From an uncultured Oscillospiraceae bacterium (lineage in GTDB: Bacteria; Bacillota; Clostridia; Oscillospirales; Acutalibacteraceae), in contig UQFM01000002.1 of assembly GCA_900540295.1 (NCBI GenBank), positions 1-64,000 of the forward strand: DNA of 64,000 nt. Reading direction: 5' to 3'. Every line of letters begins with the position of its first letter. The stretch's first letter is position 1. A model generated the notes under the pieces. It saw only the letters and a list, made by a program, of their open reading frames with translations, did no database searches and was not told where the DNA came from. This document shows positions 49,890 through 58,768 of this stretch, piece after piece. The translations under genes and the position numbers were made by a program.

Positions 49890-51677
49890 TTATTTCTGCC
49901 AAAACCAACGTTTTTTCTTTTCCTTTTCAAGCTTTGGCGTATCGATAACGGAAACGGCAGCGGACTTTGTGCCCTCTTGCTCAAAAATGACAATTTCATT
50001 TTCCGCTTTCAAAACGCCCTTCGGAATATACAGCGTGACCTGCGGACCTGCTTCCCAATACCGTCCGAGGTTAAAGCCGTTTATAAACACACAGCCTTTT
50101 TTAAACCCGCTCATATCCACAAAGCAGTCTGCATCCGTCGCGGCTTGGAAGGTGCCCTTAAAGAATTTGGGGAAGGTTTCTGCCGCCGTGCCGTACTGCA
50201 AATTTTCAATATTATCCAACGGAATGGTATACACATCAAAGTCAAACAAAATCTGATCGCCGAGCATCACACGGGAAATGCCCTTGCGGTCATACAGATG
50301 CTTGCCGTAGTTGACGCGCCCCATGGCGTCCACCAAAATGTCGATGCGCTTTTCGCCCTTAAAACCGCCAAGCTGGACCGAAAATCCGTCGCCGTTTTCC
50401 AGCTTCGGATTTTCATGGCGGTAATAGGTCTTTTTGAGCTTGCCGTCCACAAACAGATAGGCGTTGTCGTGCACGCCCTCTACCTGAAGCTTTGCAGGCT
50501 CATATTTGCCGCGAATCACCGTAGAATACAGAATATACCCAAAGTTCTGCCCGAAATATTCCATGCTTTCGGGCGCAGGCGCATAATGCTTTTCCGCGAT
50601 GTTCGGAAGATTCTCGAACAAATCCGCTGTTTCCGTCAGCTGCACCTCGCCGATATACTGCAATTTCGGTTCGGGCGGCAGAACGCCTTTTTCAATGCCC
50701 TGCTTCTCACAAAGCAAATCCCGAATTGCGTGATACGCCGGAGTATATGCGCCCCATTCCGTCAACGGCGCGCTGTAATCGTAGCTGGTGACGGTTGGCT
50801 CATACGACTTGCGGTAGTGGTGATTTGCACCCGCAGTGAACCCGAAGTTCGTGCCGCCGTGGAACATATACAGATTAAAGCTCGCATCCATATCCAAAAA
50901 CGCATGGATTTCCTTTTGAATTTCATCCGCAGCGCGCGTATGGTGCTTATCCCCCCAATGGTCGAACCAACCGCCCCAAAATTCGCCGCACATATAGGGC
51001 ATATTTTTTTGATAGTCATCTAATTTTTTCAGCCGTGTTTTTGCACGCGAGCCGAAATTCATCACCTTAAACACATCCGGCAGTCCGCCGCCGGACAGCA
51101 TCCAGTCACAGTCACCGTCCGAAGTGAACAGGAACGAATCCATACCTGCATCCGCCATAATTTCACGGACAGTCTGCAAATATTGCTTGTCATTGCCGTA
51201 GCTGCCGTATTCATTCTCAACCTGCATGGCGATGATATTGCCGCCGTTTTTGTTTAAAAGCCCGTTGATTTGCGCACCGAGTGCGTTGTAATACCGCCGT
51301 ACGCAGTCGAGATACGGCTTGTAATTACAGCGCAGACGCATATTTTTATCCTTTAACAGCCATGCGGGGAAGCCGCCGAAATCCCATTCGGCGCATATGT
51401 ACGGACCGGGACGCACAATCGCATATAAGCCGACCTTTTGCGCAATACGCAGAAATTCCGCAATGTCGAGCATGCCCGTAAAATCGAATTCCCCCTCGCG
51501 CGGTTCGTGGAGATTCCAGCAAGTATAGGTTTCGACTGTATTGAAACCTGCCGCCTTCAGTTTTAAAAGTCGGTCTTCCCAATATTCGCGCGGCACACGG
51601 AAGTAGTGTATCGCACCCGAATAAATCGAGAACGGCTTGCCGTCTAAGAAAAATTTTCTGTCTTTGACTGTTAACAT
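49890..51677 (-). CDS. Beta-galactosidase, glycoside hydrolase family 35
   Basis: A 595-residue GH35 enzyme that removes terminal beta-galactose. N-terminal catalytic barrel: FSIYSGAIHYFRVPREYWEDRLLKLKAAGFNTVETY, WNLHEP, PGPYICAEWDFGG and the acid/base Glu in MQVENEYGSYG; the nucleophile Glu is in MCGEFWGGWFDHWG. C-terminal jelly-roll domains follow, with FINGFNLGRYWEAGPQ. No signal peptide, so cytosolic. RBS GGAG precedes the ATG at 51677. With GH38, GH29 and the sialidase-like protein it gives a set able to trim complex N-glycan or mucin-type chains. Confidence 0.94.
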   Translation of the reverse strand: MLTVKDRKFFLDGKPFSIYSGAIHYFRVPREYWEDRLLKLKAAGFNTVETYTCWNLHEPREGEFDFTGMLDIAEFLRIAQKVGLYAIVRPGPYICAEWDFGGFPAWLLKDKNMRLRCNYKPYLDCVRRYYNALGAQINGLLNKNGGNIIAMQVENEYGSYGNDKQYLQTVREIMADAGMDSFLFTSDGDCDWMLSGGGLPDVFKVMNFGSRAKTRLKKLDDYQKNMPYMCGEFWGGWFDHWGDKHHTRAADEIQKEIHAFLDMDASFNLYMFHGGTNFGFTAGANHHYRKSYEPTVTSYDYSAPLTEWGAYTPAYHAIRDLLCEKQGIEKGVLPPEPKLQYIGEVQLTETADLFENLPNIAEKHYAPAPESMEYFGQNFGYILYSTVIRGKYEPAKLQVEGVHDNAYLFVDGKLKKTYYRHENPKLENGDGFSVQLGGFKGEKRIDILVDAMGRVNYGKHLYDRKGISRVMLGDQILFDFDVYTIPLDNIENLQYGTAAETFPKFFKGTFQAATDADCFVDMSGFKKGCVFINGFNLGRYWEAGPQVTLYIPKGVLKAENEIVIFEQEGTKSAAVSVIDTPKLEKEKKKRWFWQK

Positions 51678-51868
51678 ATGTTTTCTCCTATGGATTTATT
51701 CTTGGTATTTATGTGGAATTTCATCGGATTTGAGCGGGCGAACACAATTTGCCCATACAGGTTTTGTACGGGATTGTCATTCTGAGCGCAGCGAAGAATC
51801 GCCCTCGGCACAAGGCAAAATTGATTCGAGCGTAGGGCGCAGGCTTGCCGGCACCGTTCGGCTTGCCT
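51678..51868. repeat. Repeat modules upstream of the GH35 gene
   Basis: CATTCTGAGCGCAGCGAAGAATC (51779-51801) and GTAGGGCGCAGGCTTGCCGGCACC (about 51832-51857) next to a partial GGGCGAACACAATTTGCCC (about 51737). Confidence 0.72.
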
Positions 51869-52723
51869 TTACTGCGCCAGCCCTAAGTATTCTTCTAAGC
51901 ACTGCCCGCTTTTCTGCATATCCTTTGCCGCCTTTTCACCGACATACCGCCAGTGCCACGGCTCATACATCACGCCCGTAATCTGTGTTTTGTTTTCGGG
52001 ATAACGCAGAATAAAACCGTATTCGTGCGCGTGCGCCATGAGCCAGGAATACTCCTTAGTGGAAACGAAGTCCGCGCTGGCGCTGACCACGTCCATGGCG
52101 AATCCCATATTGTGTTCGGAATGCCCTGCGGGTAAAATGCGTTCCCGTGTTTTGACAATCGCGTCCGCTTCGGAAAAGCCCTGTCCTTTATAATATTCTG
52201 CTTTGCGGTTGAAGTTGTCTTTCTGCCGTGCATAGGAGCGGTATCCTGAATACGGTGTTAACGTACAGCCGTCCGCCTTTGCCGCCGCATACATCGCCGC
52301 ATACTGCGGGGCGACACGTTCATCCAGCTGTACCGAGCTGCCCTCGACTGCCGCCGCCAATTTCGGTTCGTACCCTTCGGGCAGGCGGTAGGAGAGATTG
52401 ACAACCGTCAGCTCCCATTTGTCGCCCGTCGGCGAAACAATGACGGGATTATCCGCGCTTGCCGCAGGCAGAGACACGGGCGGGGCTTTGGCAGTACTCG
52501 GTTCTGCGGTTGTCGATACGGTTGTGCTTTCCGTCGGTGCTTCGGTCGGCGCGGATGCCGATTCGGGTTCAGCTTGTGCTTCCGTCGGTACGGTTGTTTC
52601 CGCCTGTTTCTGTATCGCCCGTTTTTGCGTCACGGCAAAACCTGTGCACAGTGCCGAGAGTATTACAACCAACAGCAGCGCCAAAACGCCTTTCGCTTTT
52701 ACGGATTTTTTTATTTTTGCCAT
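51869..52723 (-). CDS. D-alanyl-D-alanine carboxypeptidase, M15 (VanY-like) family
   Basis: A 284-residue peptidase that trims peptidoglycan stem peptides. Residues 10-30 are a membrane anchor, followed by a 50-residue Thr/Glu/Pro/Ser-rich linker, so the catalytic domain is outside. The VanY zinc site is visible: PAGHSEHNMGFAMDVV (His and Asp, about residues 205-220) and EPWHWRYVG near the end. The ATG at 52723 follows AGGA by eight bases. A longer in-frame start at 53104 reads antisense to the EamA gene and is unlikely. Convergent to nothing; divergent from the EamA gene. Confidence 0.93.
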   Translation of the reverse strand: MAKIKKSVKAKGVLALLLVVILSALCTGFAVTQKRAIQKQAETTVPTEAQAEPESASAPTEAPTESTTVSTTAEPSTAKAPPVSLPAASADNPVIVSPTGDKWELTVVNLSYRLPEGYEPKLAAAVEGSSVQLDERVAPQYAAMYAAAKADGCTLTPYSGYRSYARQKDNFNRKAEYYKGQGFSEADAIVKTRERILPAGHSEHNMGFAMDVVSASADFVSTKEYSWLMAHAHEYGFILRYPENKTQITGVMYEPWHWRYVGEKAAKDMQKSGQCLEEYLGLAQ

Positions 52724-52866
52724 ATTGATAATTCCTTTTTTCGGTGCATTGCATCTGCTTGTCTGTGCAGACTTTTCATATATGCCTATTTTAGAGTTTT
52801 TGCCGCATTCTGTCAACAGAAAACCCCGTTTTTGCGGGTGAAAGTGCCGAAAATCTGTGCCGCGTC

Positions 52867-52895
52867 TTGCGGTTGTCTGCGCGGTATGGTATGAT
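52867..52895 (+). promoter_or_regulatory. Predicted promoter of the EamA transporter gene
   Basis: TTGCGG (52867-52872), 17-bp spacer, TATGAT (52890-52895), 48 bp upstream of the start. Confidence 0.65.
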
Positions 52896-52942
52896 GAGAA
52901 CAATGAAAGCAAACGAATATTTAAAAATGGGACGGATGTAGA

Positions 52943-53356
52943 ATGTGGGCTGTATTTGCCGTGCTTTCCGCCGTGTTTGCGGCACTGACTTCCATTTTCG
53001 CAAAGGTTGGAATTGACGGCGTGAATTCCAATCTCGCAACGGCTGTCCGCACGGTGGTAGTTGTTGTGATGTCTTGGGGCATGGTGTTTCTGACACATGC
53101 GCAAAGCGGTCTTACGGAAATCAGCAGAAAAAGCTGGATATTTTTGATTCTTTCGGGATTGGCGACGGGCGCTTCATGGCTTTGTTACTACCGTGCACTG
53201 CAAATGGGCGAAGCCTCTAAGGTTGTGCCGATTGATAAGCTGAGCGTTGTGCTGACGCTGGTGCTCGCCTTTGTGTTTCTGCACGAGGAATGCACGGCAA
53301 AATCGCTTGTCGGCTGTGCGCTCATCGGCGCAGGTACGCTGCTGATGGTTTTGTGA
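52943..53356 (+). CDS. Single-domain EamA family transporter
   Basis: A 137-residue protein with four or five membrane helices, equal to one EamA (DMT) domain instead of the usual two. Features: AVFAALTSIFAKVGIDGVNSNLATAVRT at the N-terminus and SWLCYYRALQMGEASKVVPIDKLSVVLTL, typical of the family's EmrE-like single-domain members. It probably acts as a dimer; substrate unknown. Confidence 0.9.
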   Translation: MWAVFAVLSAVFAALTSIFAKVGIDGVNSNLATAVRTVVVVVMSWGMVFLTHAQSGLTEISRKSWIFLILSGLATGASWLCYYRALQMGEASKVVPIDKLSVVLTLVLAFVFLHEECTAKSLVGCALIGAGTLLMVL

Positions 53357-53365
53357 AAATTCCCT

Positions 53366-53394
53366 ATCGACTTTTTTTCTTATATATGGTAAAA
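53366..53394 (+). promoter_or_regulatory. Predicted promoter of the M28 peptidase gene
   Basis: TCGACT (53366-53371), 17-bp spacer, TAAAAT (53389-53394). The -35 is weak. Confidence 0.5.
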
Positions 53395-53547
53395 TGACCA
53401 AAAGCATTTATTTTACCGTTGATTTTGTGTCCCTTTGGCTCTGCCTGACGGCGAACCGCTAAAGACGGACGAATTTTGCCGTTACGACGGCGGCAAAACA
53501 AATCATATTTATATTACTTTTTTATTATTGCATTTTGGAGTGATTCT

Positions 53548-54807
53548 ATGCTGGCGCGTGAAAGCAACGCGAACTATCCTTCCCGCCGCAGGGAAATGAC
53601 CAACTATACGCTGCGTGAGGTCAAAAAGGTCTGCTCGGAAATCGGACCGCGCGAATCGGGCGAGGAAAGCGAGCGCAAGGCGCAGGCTTATATTGCCGAA
53701 TCCATGAAGAATGTCGCCGATTCCGTGGAGACGGAAGAATTTGAACTGCATCCGAAGGCGTTTATGGGCTGGGTGCTTGTAGATGTTGTGCTGATGATTG
53801 TTTCTGCGGTTTTGCTCATTTTGTCCCGATTCGATGCTGTACCGTCCCTGAGTACCGCCTTTAACGTCGGCGCGCTGGTGCTGTCTGCACTTTCGTTAGT
53901 ATTTATGGTTGCAGAATTTTTATTCTACAAACCGATTTTGGACCCGTTTTTTCCGAAGCGGCAGTCCTGCAATGTTGTGTGTACGCGCAAGGCGGCGGGC
54001 GAAACCAAGCGCCGCATTATTTTCAGCGGGCATATCGACTCCGCCTATGAATGGACATATACGCACCTCGGCGGCGGCAAGCTGTTGACCGCGGTTATCG
54101 CGCTTGCATTCGGTTCGGTGTTTGTACAGTTTGTTTTGGATATTCTTTCTCTCTGCCCCGTTCCCGAATGGCTTTCCACCGTAATTTTGGTGCTTGCATT
54201 CGTGACGGCAGTTCCGATTTTACTTGGTGCATTTTTTGTAAACTGGAAGTTGGTTGTGCCCGGCGCAAACGACAATCTGACAGGCGTGTTCGCCTCTATG
54301 GCAGTGCTTCGTTACATGGCGGCAAACGATATCCGCTTTGAAAATACAGAGGTGGTCGCCGTTTCCATGGGCTGTGAGGAAGCGGGTCTGCGCGGTGCAA
54401 AAGCGTTTGCGAAAAAACACGCAAACGAGGATAACATCGAAACCGTATTTGTCGCAACCGATACACTCCGCGATTTCGACTTCATGGGCGTGTACAACAA
54501 AGATATGTCCGGCACGGTGAAATTGGATGCGCGTGCCGCCGCCATGGTCAAAAAGGCAAGCGAAACCGCAGGCTACAATTTGGATTATGCCAACGTATTT
54601 TTCGGTTCGTCCGACGCCGCCGCCATTCAGCAGGGCGGCATGAACGCCGTCGCACTCGCGGCGATGGATCCCACCCCCGCACGCTATTATCATACGCGCG
54701 GCGATACAGCGCAGAATTTGGACCCAAAAACCGTAGAAGCGGGTATTGATATTCTTTTGGAAACTGCCTTCCTGTTCGACAGCGAAGGATTAAAAGACGT
54801 TTATTAA
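53548..54807 (+). CDS. M28 family metallopeptidase with membrane helices inserted in the catalytic domain
   Basis: A 419-residue zinc peptidase. All ligands can be placed: SGHIDSAYEW (His, Asp), PGANDNLTGVF (bridging Asp), CEEAGLRGA (catalytic Glu pair), FVATDTLRD and YYHTRGDT (last His). Two helices lie at about 75-120 before the domain, and two more (about 180-205 and 215-240) lie between the HxD motif and the bridging Asp, so the membrane segments interrupt the catalytic fold. The start at 53548 has GGAG; an in-frame start at 53476 has none. The lipoprotein gene follows after 23 bp. Confidence 0.9.
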   Translation: MLARESNANYPSRRREMTNYTLREVKKVCSEIGPRESGEESERKAQAYIAESMKNVADSVETEEFELHPKAFMGWVLVDVVLMIVSAVLLILSRFDAVPSLSTAFNVGALVLSALSLVFMVAEFLFYKPILDPFFPKRQSCNVVCTRKAAGETKRRIIFSGHIDSAYEWTYTHLGGGKLLTAVIALAFGSVFVQFVLDILSLCPVPEWLSTVILVLAFVTAVPILLGAFFVNWKLVVPGANDNLTGVFASMAVLRYMAANDIRFENTEVVAVSMGCEEAGLRGAKAFAKKHANEDNIETVFVATDTLRDFDFMGVYNKDMSGTVKLDARAAAMVKKASETAGYNLDYANVFFGSSDAAAIQQGGMNAVALAAMDPTPARYYHTRGDTAQNLDPKTVEAGIDILLETAFLFDSEGLKDVY

Positions 54808-54830
54808 ACATCTGAAAAGGGGTACCGATT

Positions 54831-55916
54831 ATGCAAACCAAAGCTATGAAACCCGTCTGTGTACTTTTGGCTGTCCTTTTCGCGATGGTGGCGCTCACCT
54901 CCTGCGATTTCAGCTTAGACAGTCTGACAAAACAGAACGAAGGTCCTGAACCCGTCGCCGTTACGCTGAAAACCGATTTGAAGGATGCAATGTTCACCTT
55001 CACCTACGGTGAACTGAAAGAGGTTCTGCCCGCAGATTTGCTTGCAAACCTGTTTGAGGACTTTGAGGAAAAAGACGACAGCACGACGATTGAACTGAAT
55101 TACAATGAAATTAAAGCGCGCTATTCGGGCAATAAGGATGAAAATCTGTTTGCCAACGTACTTGCGCTTTTGGACGACAGCGAACGCGCCGCGCTGGAGA
55201 CAAACCGCGCCGAGGTGCTTGCGTATTACAACCGTATTGCGAATGCGGTGAAAGCACAGAAGCCCCAGACGGAATACAACGAGGACTTTTGGGTGGCAGA
55301 CGATACTATTGCGTTTACCGACCAAAACGGCACCGTATCGAACGAGGATTCCGCCATCGCAAAATCTGCCCGTCTGTATAAGGACTTTATTTTAGAAGGC
55401 GTGAAAGACGCGCTGCCGCACGGCAAAACCGATGCGAATGCGTCTTTGGACGATATTTTGTATTTGAAAGGCAGTTCGGTTGTCTCGGAACTGACGCTTG
55501 CGGATATTGATGCGCTCTATTCCTCTGTTACGGCAACAACCGAAAAAAATTCCGCAGATGAAAAGGTGGTTACCGAGCTTACGCGCACCGTGGAAATTCA
55601 TCTGAAAAACGAGAACGCCGCGATTCGCAAGGCGTACTCCTTCCGTGAGCCTGCCGATGTACTCGCCAAGCTCAACCGCCCCGAAAACTCCTTCACAGTC
55701 AACTCGGCGGAATTCGAGCCGTTTGACTGCGTGATTACCGCTGTATTCAATGCGGCGACCGACGAGCTCATTTCTCTTTCTTACGACAGAAACATGAAGG
55801 TTACCGCTTCGCTCACGGGCGAAGGCTCTTTGGCGTCACTCGGTACGCAGACACTGAACTTCAACTGCGGCGGCAATATGTATTATCACTTCGGTTGGGA
55901 ATCGGAAGCCGAATAA
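54831..55916 (+). CDS. Lipoprotein of unknown function
   Basis: A 361-residue surface lipoprotein. Signal peptide with lipobox ALTSC at about residue 24, so it is anchored by a lipidated Cys. The rest is hydrophilic and helical (many Lys, Glu, Asn) with alternating beta segments towards the end (FEPFDCVITAVFNAATDELISLSYDRNMKVTAS). I do not recognise the family. RBS AAGGGG. Follows the M28 gene closely and precedes GH29, with a terminator between. Confidence 0.82.
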   Translation: MQTKAMKPVCVLLAVLFAMVALTSCDFSLDSLTKQNEGPEPVAVTLKTDLKDAMFTFTYGELKEVLPADLLANLFEDFEEKDDSTTIELNYNEIKARYSGNKDENLFANVLALLDDSERAALETNRAEVLAYYNRIANAVKAQKPQTEYNEDFWVADDTIAFTDQNGTVSNEDSAIAKSARLYKDFILEGVKDALPHGKTDANASLDDILYLKGSSVVSELTLADIDALYSSVTATTEKNSADEKVVTELTRTVEIHLKNENAAIRKAYSFREPADVLAKLNRPENSFTVNSAEFEPFDCVITAVFNAATDELISLSYDRNMKVTASLTGEGSLASLGTQTLNFNCGGNMYYHFGWESEAE

Positions 55917-55944
55917 AATTCCCCTGATGATTCTGTATACCCGC

Positions 55945-55976
55945 AACGCCCTGTATGTATTTACAGGGCGTTTTTT
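55945..55976 (+). terminator. Rho-independent terminator after the lipoprotein gene
   Basis: AACGCCCTGTA (55945-55955) pairs with TACAGGGCGTT (55962-55972) and runs into TTTTTT. It lies only 18 bases before the GH29 start, inside whose upstream region it sits. Confidence 0.88.
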
Positions 55977-55993
55977 CAAAGGAGAGAGACTGT

Positions 55994-57355
55994 ATGACAG
56001 ACCGGGAACGCATGGATTTGTATACAAGTATTGTACCGAATGCGCGCCAGCTGCGGATTCAGGAAATGAAATACTACGCTTTTGTGCATTACACCGTGAA
56101 TACCTTTACGGGGCGTGAATGGGGAAACGGTAAGGAGTCCGAACGGATTTTCAATCCGAAAGCGCAGGATACGGACAGTTGGTGCAAGGCAATTAAGGAT
56201 GCGGGTATGAAGGGATTAATTTTAACCTGCAAGCATCACGACGGCTTTTGCCTTTGGCAAACGAAAACCACCGAGCACTCCGTCAAAAACAGTCCCTACA
56301 AAAACGGCAAGGGCGACGTAGTGCGTGAAACGGCGGAATCCTGCCGTAAATATGGCTTAAAATTCGGCGTTTACCTTTCGCCTTGGGACAGAAACTGCCC
56401 GCTGTACGGCACGCCCGCCTACAATGATTTTTACATTGCACAGCTGACGGAGCTTCTGACAAATTACGGTGAAATCTTTATGCTTTGGCTGGACGGTGCG
56501 TGCGGTGCAAAGGCGGACGGTCAGCCCCAACAAAAATATGATTTTGAGCGCATTTGGCGCACGGCGGTGGAGTTACAGCCGAACATCGTCATGTCGGGCT
56601 GTGCGCCCGATGTGCGCTGGATTGGCAACGAAAGCGGCAAAACGCGTGAAAGCGAATGGAATGTTGTGCCGAAATTTCAGTTCGACCAGCAAAATATCGC
56701 CGCCAACTGTCAGGATACCGACGATATGCGCGCATTTCAAAAGCGGTGTCAGGACGTCATGTTGCCCGATATGGGGTCCAGAAAATTTTTGGCGAACTAT
56801 GACGAATTCATGTGGTATCCCGCCGAAGTGGATGTTTCAATTCGGCTCGGCTGGTTTTACCATCCTCTGCAATGTTTTACACGCAAGAGCGTTGACCATT
56901 TGATGAAGATTTATTACAACTCTGTCGGCAACAACAGTCTTTTACTGCTGAATATCCCGCCGAACCGCAAAGGGAAGTTTTCCAAGGGCGATGTTCGCCG
57001 TCTGCGGGAAATGGGCGCATGGCTCAAAAAAGAAGAAAACTGTCTTTTGGAAAGCGAAAAAACAGTTTCGGACGGCGGGCGGGAAATCACCCTGCGCTTC
57101 CCGCGCCAATCGGTGGACCGCGTGTATCTTGCCGAGGATACTACGAAATCCCAGCGTGTGGAACGCTTTGAAATCTATGACGGCGCAAATCACTGCGTAT
57201 TTCAAGGCACGATTATCGGGTTTTCCCGTATCGCGATTTTTGACGCGCCCGTCACAACGGATACATTGCGCGTTGTGATTACCGAATCCCGCAACGAGCC
57301 GTATCTTGAAACCGCCGAGGTTTACAAAACAGGCGCATACAGACCGAAAAAGTAA
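55994..57355 (+). CDS. Alpha-L-fucosidase, glycoside hydrolase family 29
   Basis: A 453-residue GH29 enzyme releasing L-fucose from glycans. Catalytic barrel motifs: YAFVHYTVNTFTGREWGNG, LTCKHHDGFCLWQTKTTEHSVKN, KFGVYLSPWDRN and the nucleophile Asp in FMLWLDGACG (about residue 170). A short beta-sandwich domain follows. No signal peptide, so cytosolic. The ATG at 55994 follows AAAGGAGAG; an in-frame start at 55955 lies within the terminator hairpin. Fits the same host-glycan scheme as GH38, GH35 and the sialidase-like gene. Confidence 0.94.
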   Translation: MTDRERMDLYTSIVPNARQLRIQEMKYYAFVHYTVNTFTGREWGNGKESERIFNPKAQDTDSWCKAIKDAGMKGLILTCKHHDGFCLWQTKTTEHSVKNSPYKNGKGDVVRETAESCRKYGLKFGVYLSPWDRNCPLYGTPAYNDFYIAQLTELLTNYGEIFMLWLDGACGAKADGQPQQKYDFERIWRTAVELQPNIVMSGCAPDVRWIGNESGKTRESEWNVVPKFQFDQQNIAANCQDTDDMRAFQKRCQDVMLPDMGSRKFLANYDEFMWYPAEVDVSIRLGWFYHPLQCFTRKSVDHLMKIYYNSVGNNSLLLLNIPPNRKGKFSKGDVRRLREMGAWLKKEENCLLESEKTVSDGGREITLRFPRQSVDRVYLAEDTTKSQRVERFEIYDGANHCVFQGTIIGFSRIAIFDAPVTTDTLRVVITESRNEPYLETAEVYKTGAYRPKK

Positions 57356-57396
57356 ACTCTGTGCCATATCCCATGCAGGGGCGCAAAAAATATTTC

Positions 57397-57425
57397 TTGA
57401 CAAATATACAAAAATATAGTATCCT
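57397..57425 (+). promoter_or_regulatory. Predicted promoter of the infC-rpmI-rplT operon
   Basis: TTGACA (57397-57402), 17-bp spacer, TATCCT (57420-57425). Confidence 0.8.
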
Positions 57426-57431
57426 ATTTGA

Positions 57432-57575
57432 GCAATAAAGAAGAATCGTTCCGTTCTCACCTGTGCGTTGCGTACAAAACAGGTCAATACCGTTTGAATT
57501 TCGTTATTTACGGAGTTTTTGTGTATTCGCGTGAACGTGTTCTTCGTTCACGCTTTTTTAATTTTGTAAGGAGTG
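57432..57575 (+). ncRNA. infC leader with transcription attenuator (L20-leader-like)
   Basis: A leader of about 150 bases ends in a terminator, GCGTGAACG (57529-57537) pairing with CGTTCACGC (57545-57553) and six T residues (57554-57559), just upstream of the infC ribosome binding site. In Firmicutes, L20 controls this operon through premature termination in such a leader. Upstream segments could form the competing structure; I have not folded it. Confidence 0.7.
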
Positions 57576-57581
57576 ATCGCT

Positions 57582-58094
57582 ATCAGTACCAGAGAAATGC
57601 AGATCAATGAGCAAATCCGCGACCGCGAAGTCCGCGTCGTAAGCGATTCGGGCGAGCAGCTGGGCATTATGTCGTCAAGGGATGCACGCCGCTTGGCAGA
57701 GGAAAAGAACCTCGACCTCGTGAAAATTGCGCCGATGGCAAAGCCGCCCGTTTGCAAAGTCATGGATTACGGCAAATACCGTTTTGAACAGGCAAAACGC
57801 GAAAAAGAAGCGCGAAAAAATCAAAAAACGGTGGAAATCAAAGAGATTCGTCTGTCTTTGAACATTGATACGCATGACTTTGAGACCAAAGCGAGACATG
57901 CCGAGAAATTTTTAAAGGCGGGCAACAAGGTTAAGGTTTCTATCCGCTTCCGCGGACGCGAAATGGCGCATACGAATTTAGGGCTTGACTCTATGGCGAA
58001 GTTTGCCGAGGCATGCAAAGACTTTTCTTCCATTGAAAAGCCGGCAAAGCTGGAGGGCAGACAGATGCTGATGTTCTTAGCGCCGTTAAAATAA
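57582..58094 (+). CDS. infC: Translation initiation factor IF-3, with non-canonical AUC start
   Basis: IF-3 keeps the 30S subunit free and checks start-codon pairing. The protein has the family sequence MQINEQIRDREVRVVSDSGEQLGIM, LDLVKIAPMAKPPVCKVMDYGKYRFEQAKREKEARKNQ and the C-terminal VSIRFRGREMAHT. There is no ATG in the right place: AAGGAG (57568-57573) is eight bases before ATC at 57582 (Ile-Ser-Thr-Arg-Glu-Met), while the in-frame GTG at 57573 overlaps that site. AUU or AUC starts are known for infC and allow IF-3 to limit its own synthesis. Some annotators would start at GTG 57573. About 170 residues. Confidence 0.9.
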   Translation: MSTREMQINEQIRDREVRVVSDSGEQLGIMSSRDARRLAEEKNLDLVKIAPMAKPPVCKVMDYGKYRFEQAKREKEARKNQKTVEIKEIRLSLNIDTHDFETKARHAEKFLKAGNKVKVSIRFRGREMAHTNLGLDSMAKFAEACKDFSSIEKPAKLEGRQMLMFLAPLK

Positions 58095-58121
58095 GTTATC
58101 ATTATTCAGGAGGAATTTGAA

Positions 58122-58319
58122 ATGCCTAAACTCAAAACCCATTCCGGAGCTAAAAAACGCTTCAAGCTGTCGAAAAACGGCAAGCCGATTCGTGCACATG
58201 CCAACAAATCTCACATTCTGACGAAAAAGAGCACCAAGAGAAAAAGAAATCTTCGCAAAACAGCTGTTGCGGATACAACCAACCAGAAGCAGATTAAACG
58301 CTTGATTCCTTATAAATAA
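58122..58319 (+). CDS. rpmI: 50S ribosomal protein L35
   Basis: A 65-residue, strongly basic L35 with the typical [20 protein letters not shown] start and [20 protein letters not shown] lies seven bases upstream. It sits between infC and rplT, the conserved order; 27 bp after infC and 47 bp before rplT. Confidence 0.97.
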   Translation: MPKLKTHSGAKKRFKLSKNGKPIRAHANKSHILTKKSTKRKRNLRKTAVADTTNQKQIKRLIPYK

Positions 58320-58366
58320 ACCGCAGGCTGTTCAGCCGCAAAAGAAATATTCGGAGGTAACTTACC

Positions 58367-58723
58367 ATGGCACGTGTTAAAGGCGCAATGATGACGCGCA
58401 AAAGAAGAAATAAAACCCTGAAACTGGCAAAGGGCTACTACGGTTCCAAGAGCCGTTTGTTCAAGACCGCAAAGCAGGCGGTTATGAAGTCCGGTCAGTA
58501 TGCATACATCGGCAGAAAGCAGAAAAAGAGAGATTTCAGAAGACTTTGGATTACAAGAATCTCTGCGGCTTGCAAAATGAACGGTATGAATTATTCTTCG
58601 TTCATCAACGGTCTCAAGAAAGCGGGCGTTGACCTCAACCGCAAAATGCTTTCCGAAATCGCGATTGCAGACCCCGCCGCTTTCACCGCGCTTACAGAGC
58701 AGGCAAAAGCAGCACTGAAATAA
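58367..58723 (+). CDS. rplT: 50S ribosomal protein L20
   Basis: A 118-residue L20 ([57 protein letters not shown]), early 50S assembly protein that also represses its own operon. GGAGG precedes the ATG. Last gene of the operon, with the terminator at 58729. Confidence 0.97.
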   Translation: MARVKGAMMTRKRRNKTLKLAKGYYGSKSRLFKTAKQAVMKSGQYAYIGRKQKKRDFRRLWITRISAACKMNGMNYSSFINGLKKAGVDLNRKMLSEIAIADPAAFTALTEQAKAALK

Positions 58724-58728
58724 GCAAA

Positions 58729-58768
58729 AGCCACGTCCCGCACTGTGTCGGGGCGTGGTTTGTGTTTT
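58729..58768 (+). terminator. Rho-independent terminator of infC-rpmI-rplT
   Basis: CCACGTCCCG (58731-58740) pairs with CGGGGCGTGG (58749-58758; one G-T pair) and is followed by TTTGTGTTTT. Confidence 0.88.

Noticed and set aside
51869..53104. Longer start for the VanY-like gene at 53104
   Set aside because: It would run antisense over the EamA gene; the ATG at 52723 has a ribosome binding site and begins the signal anchor.
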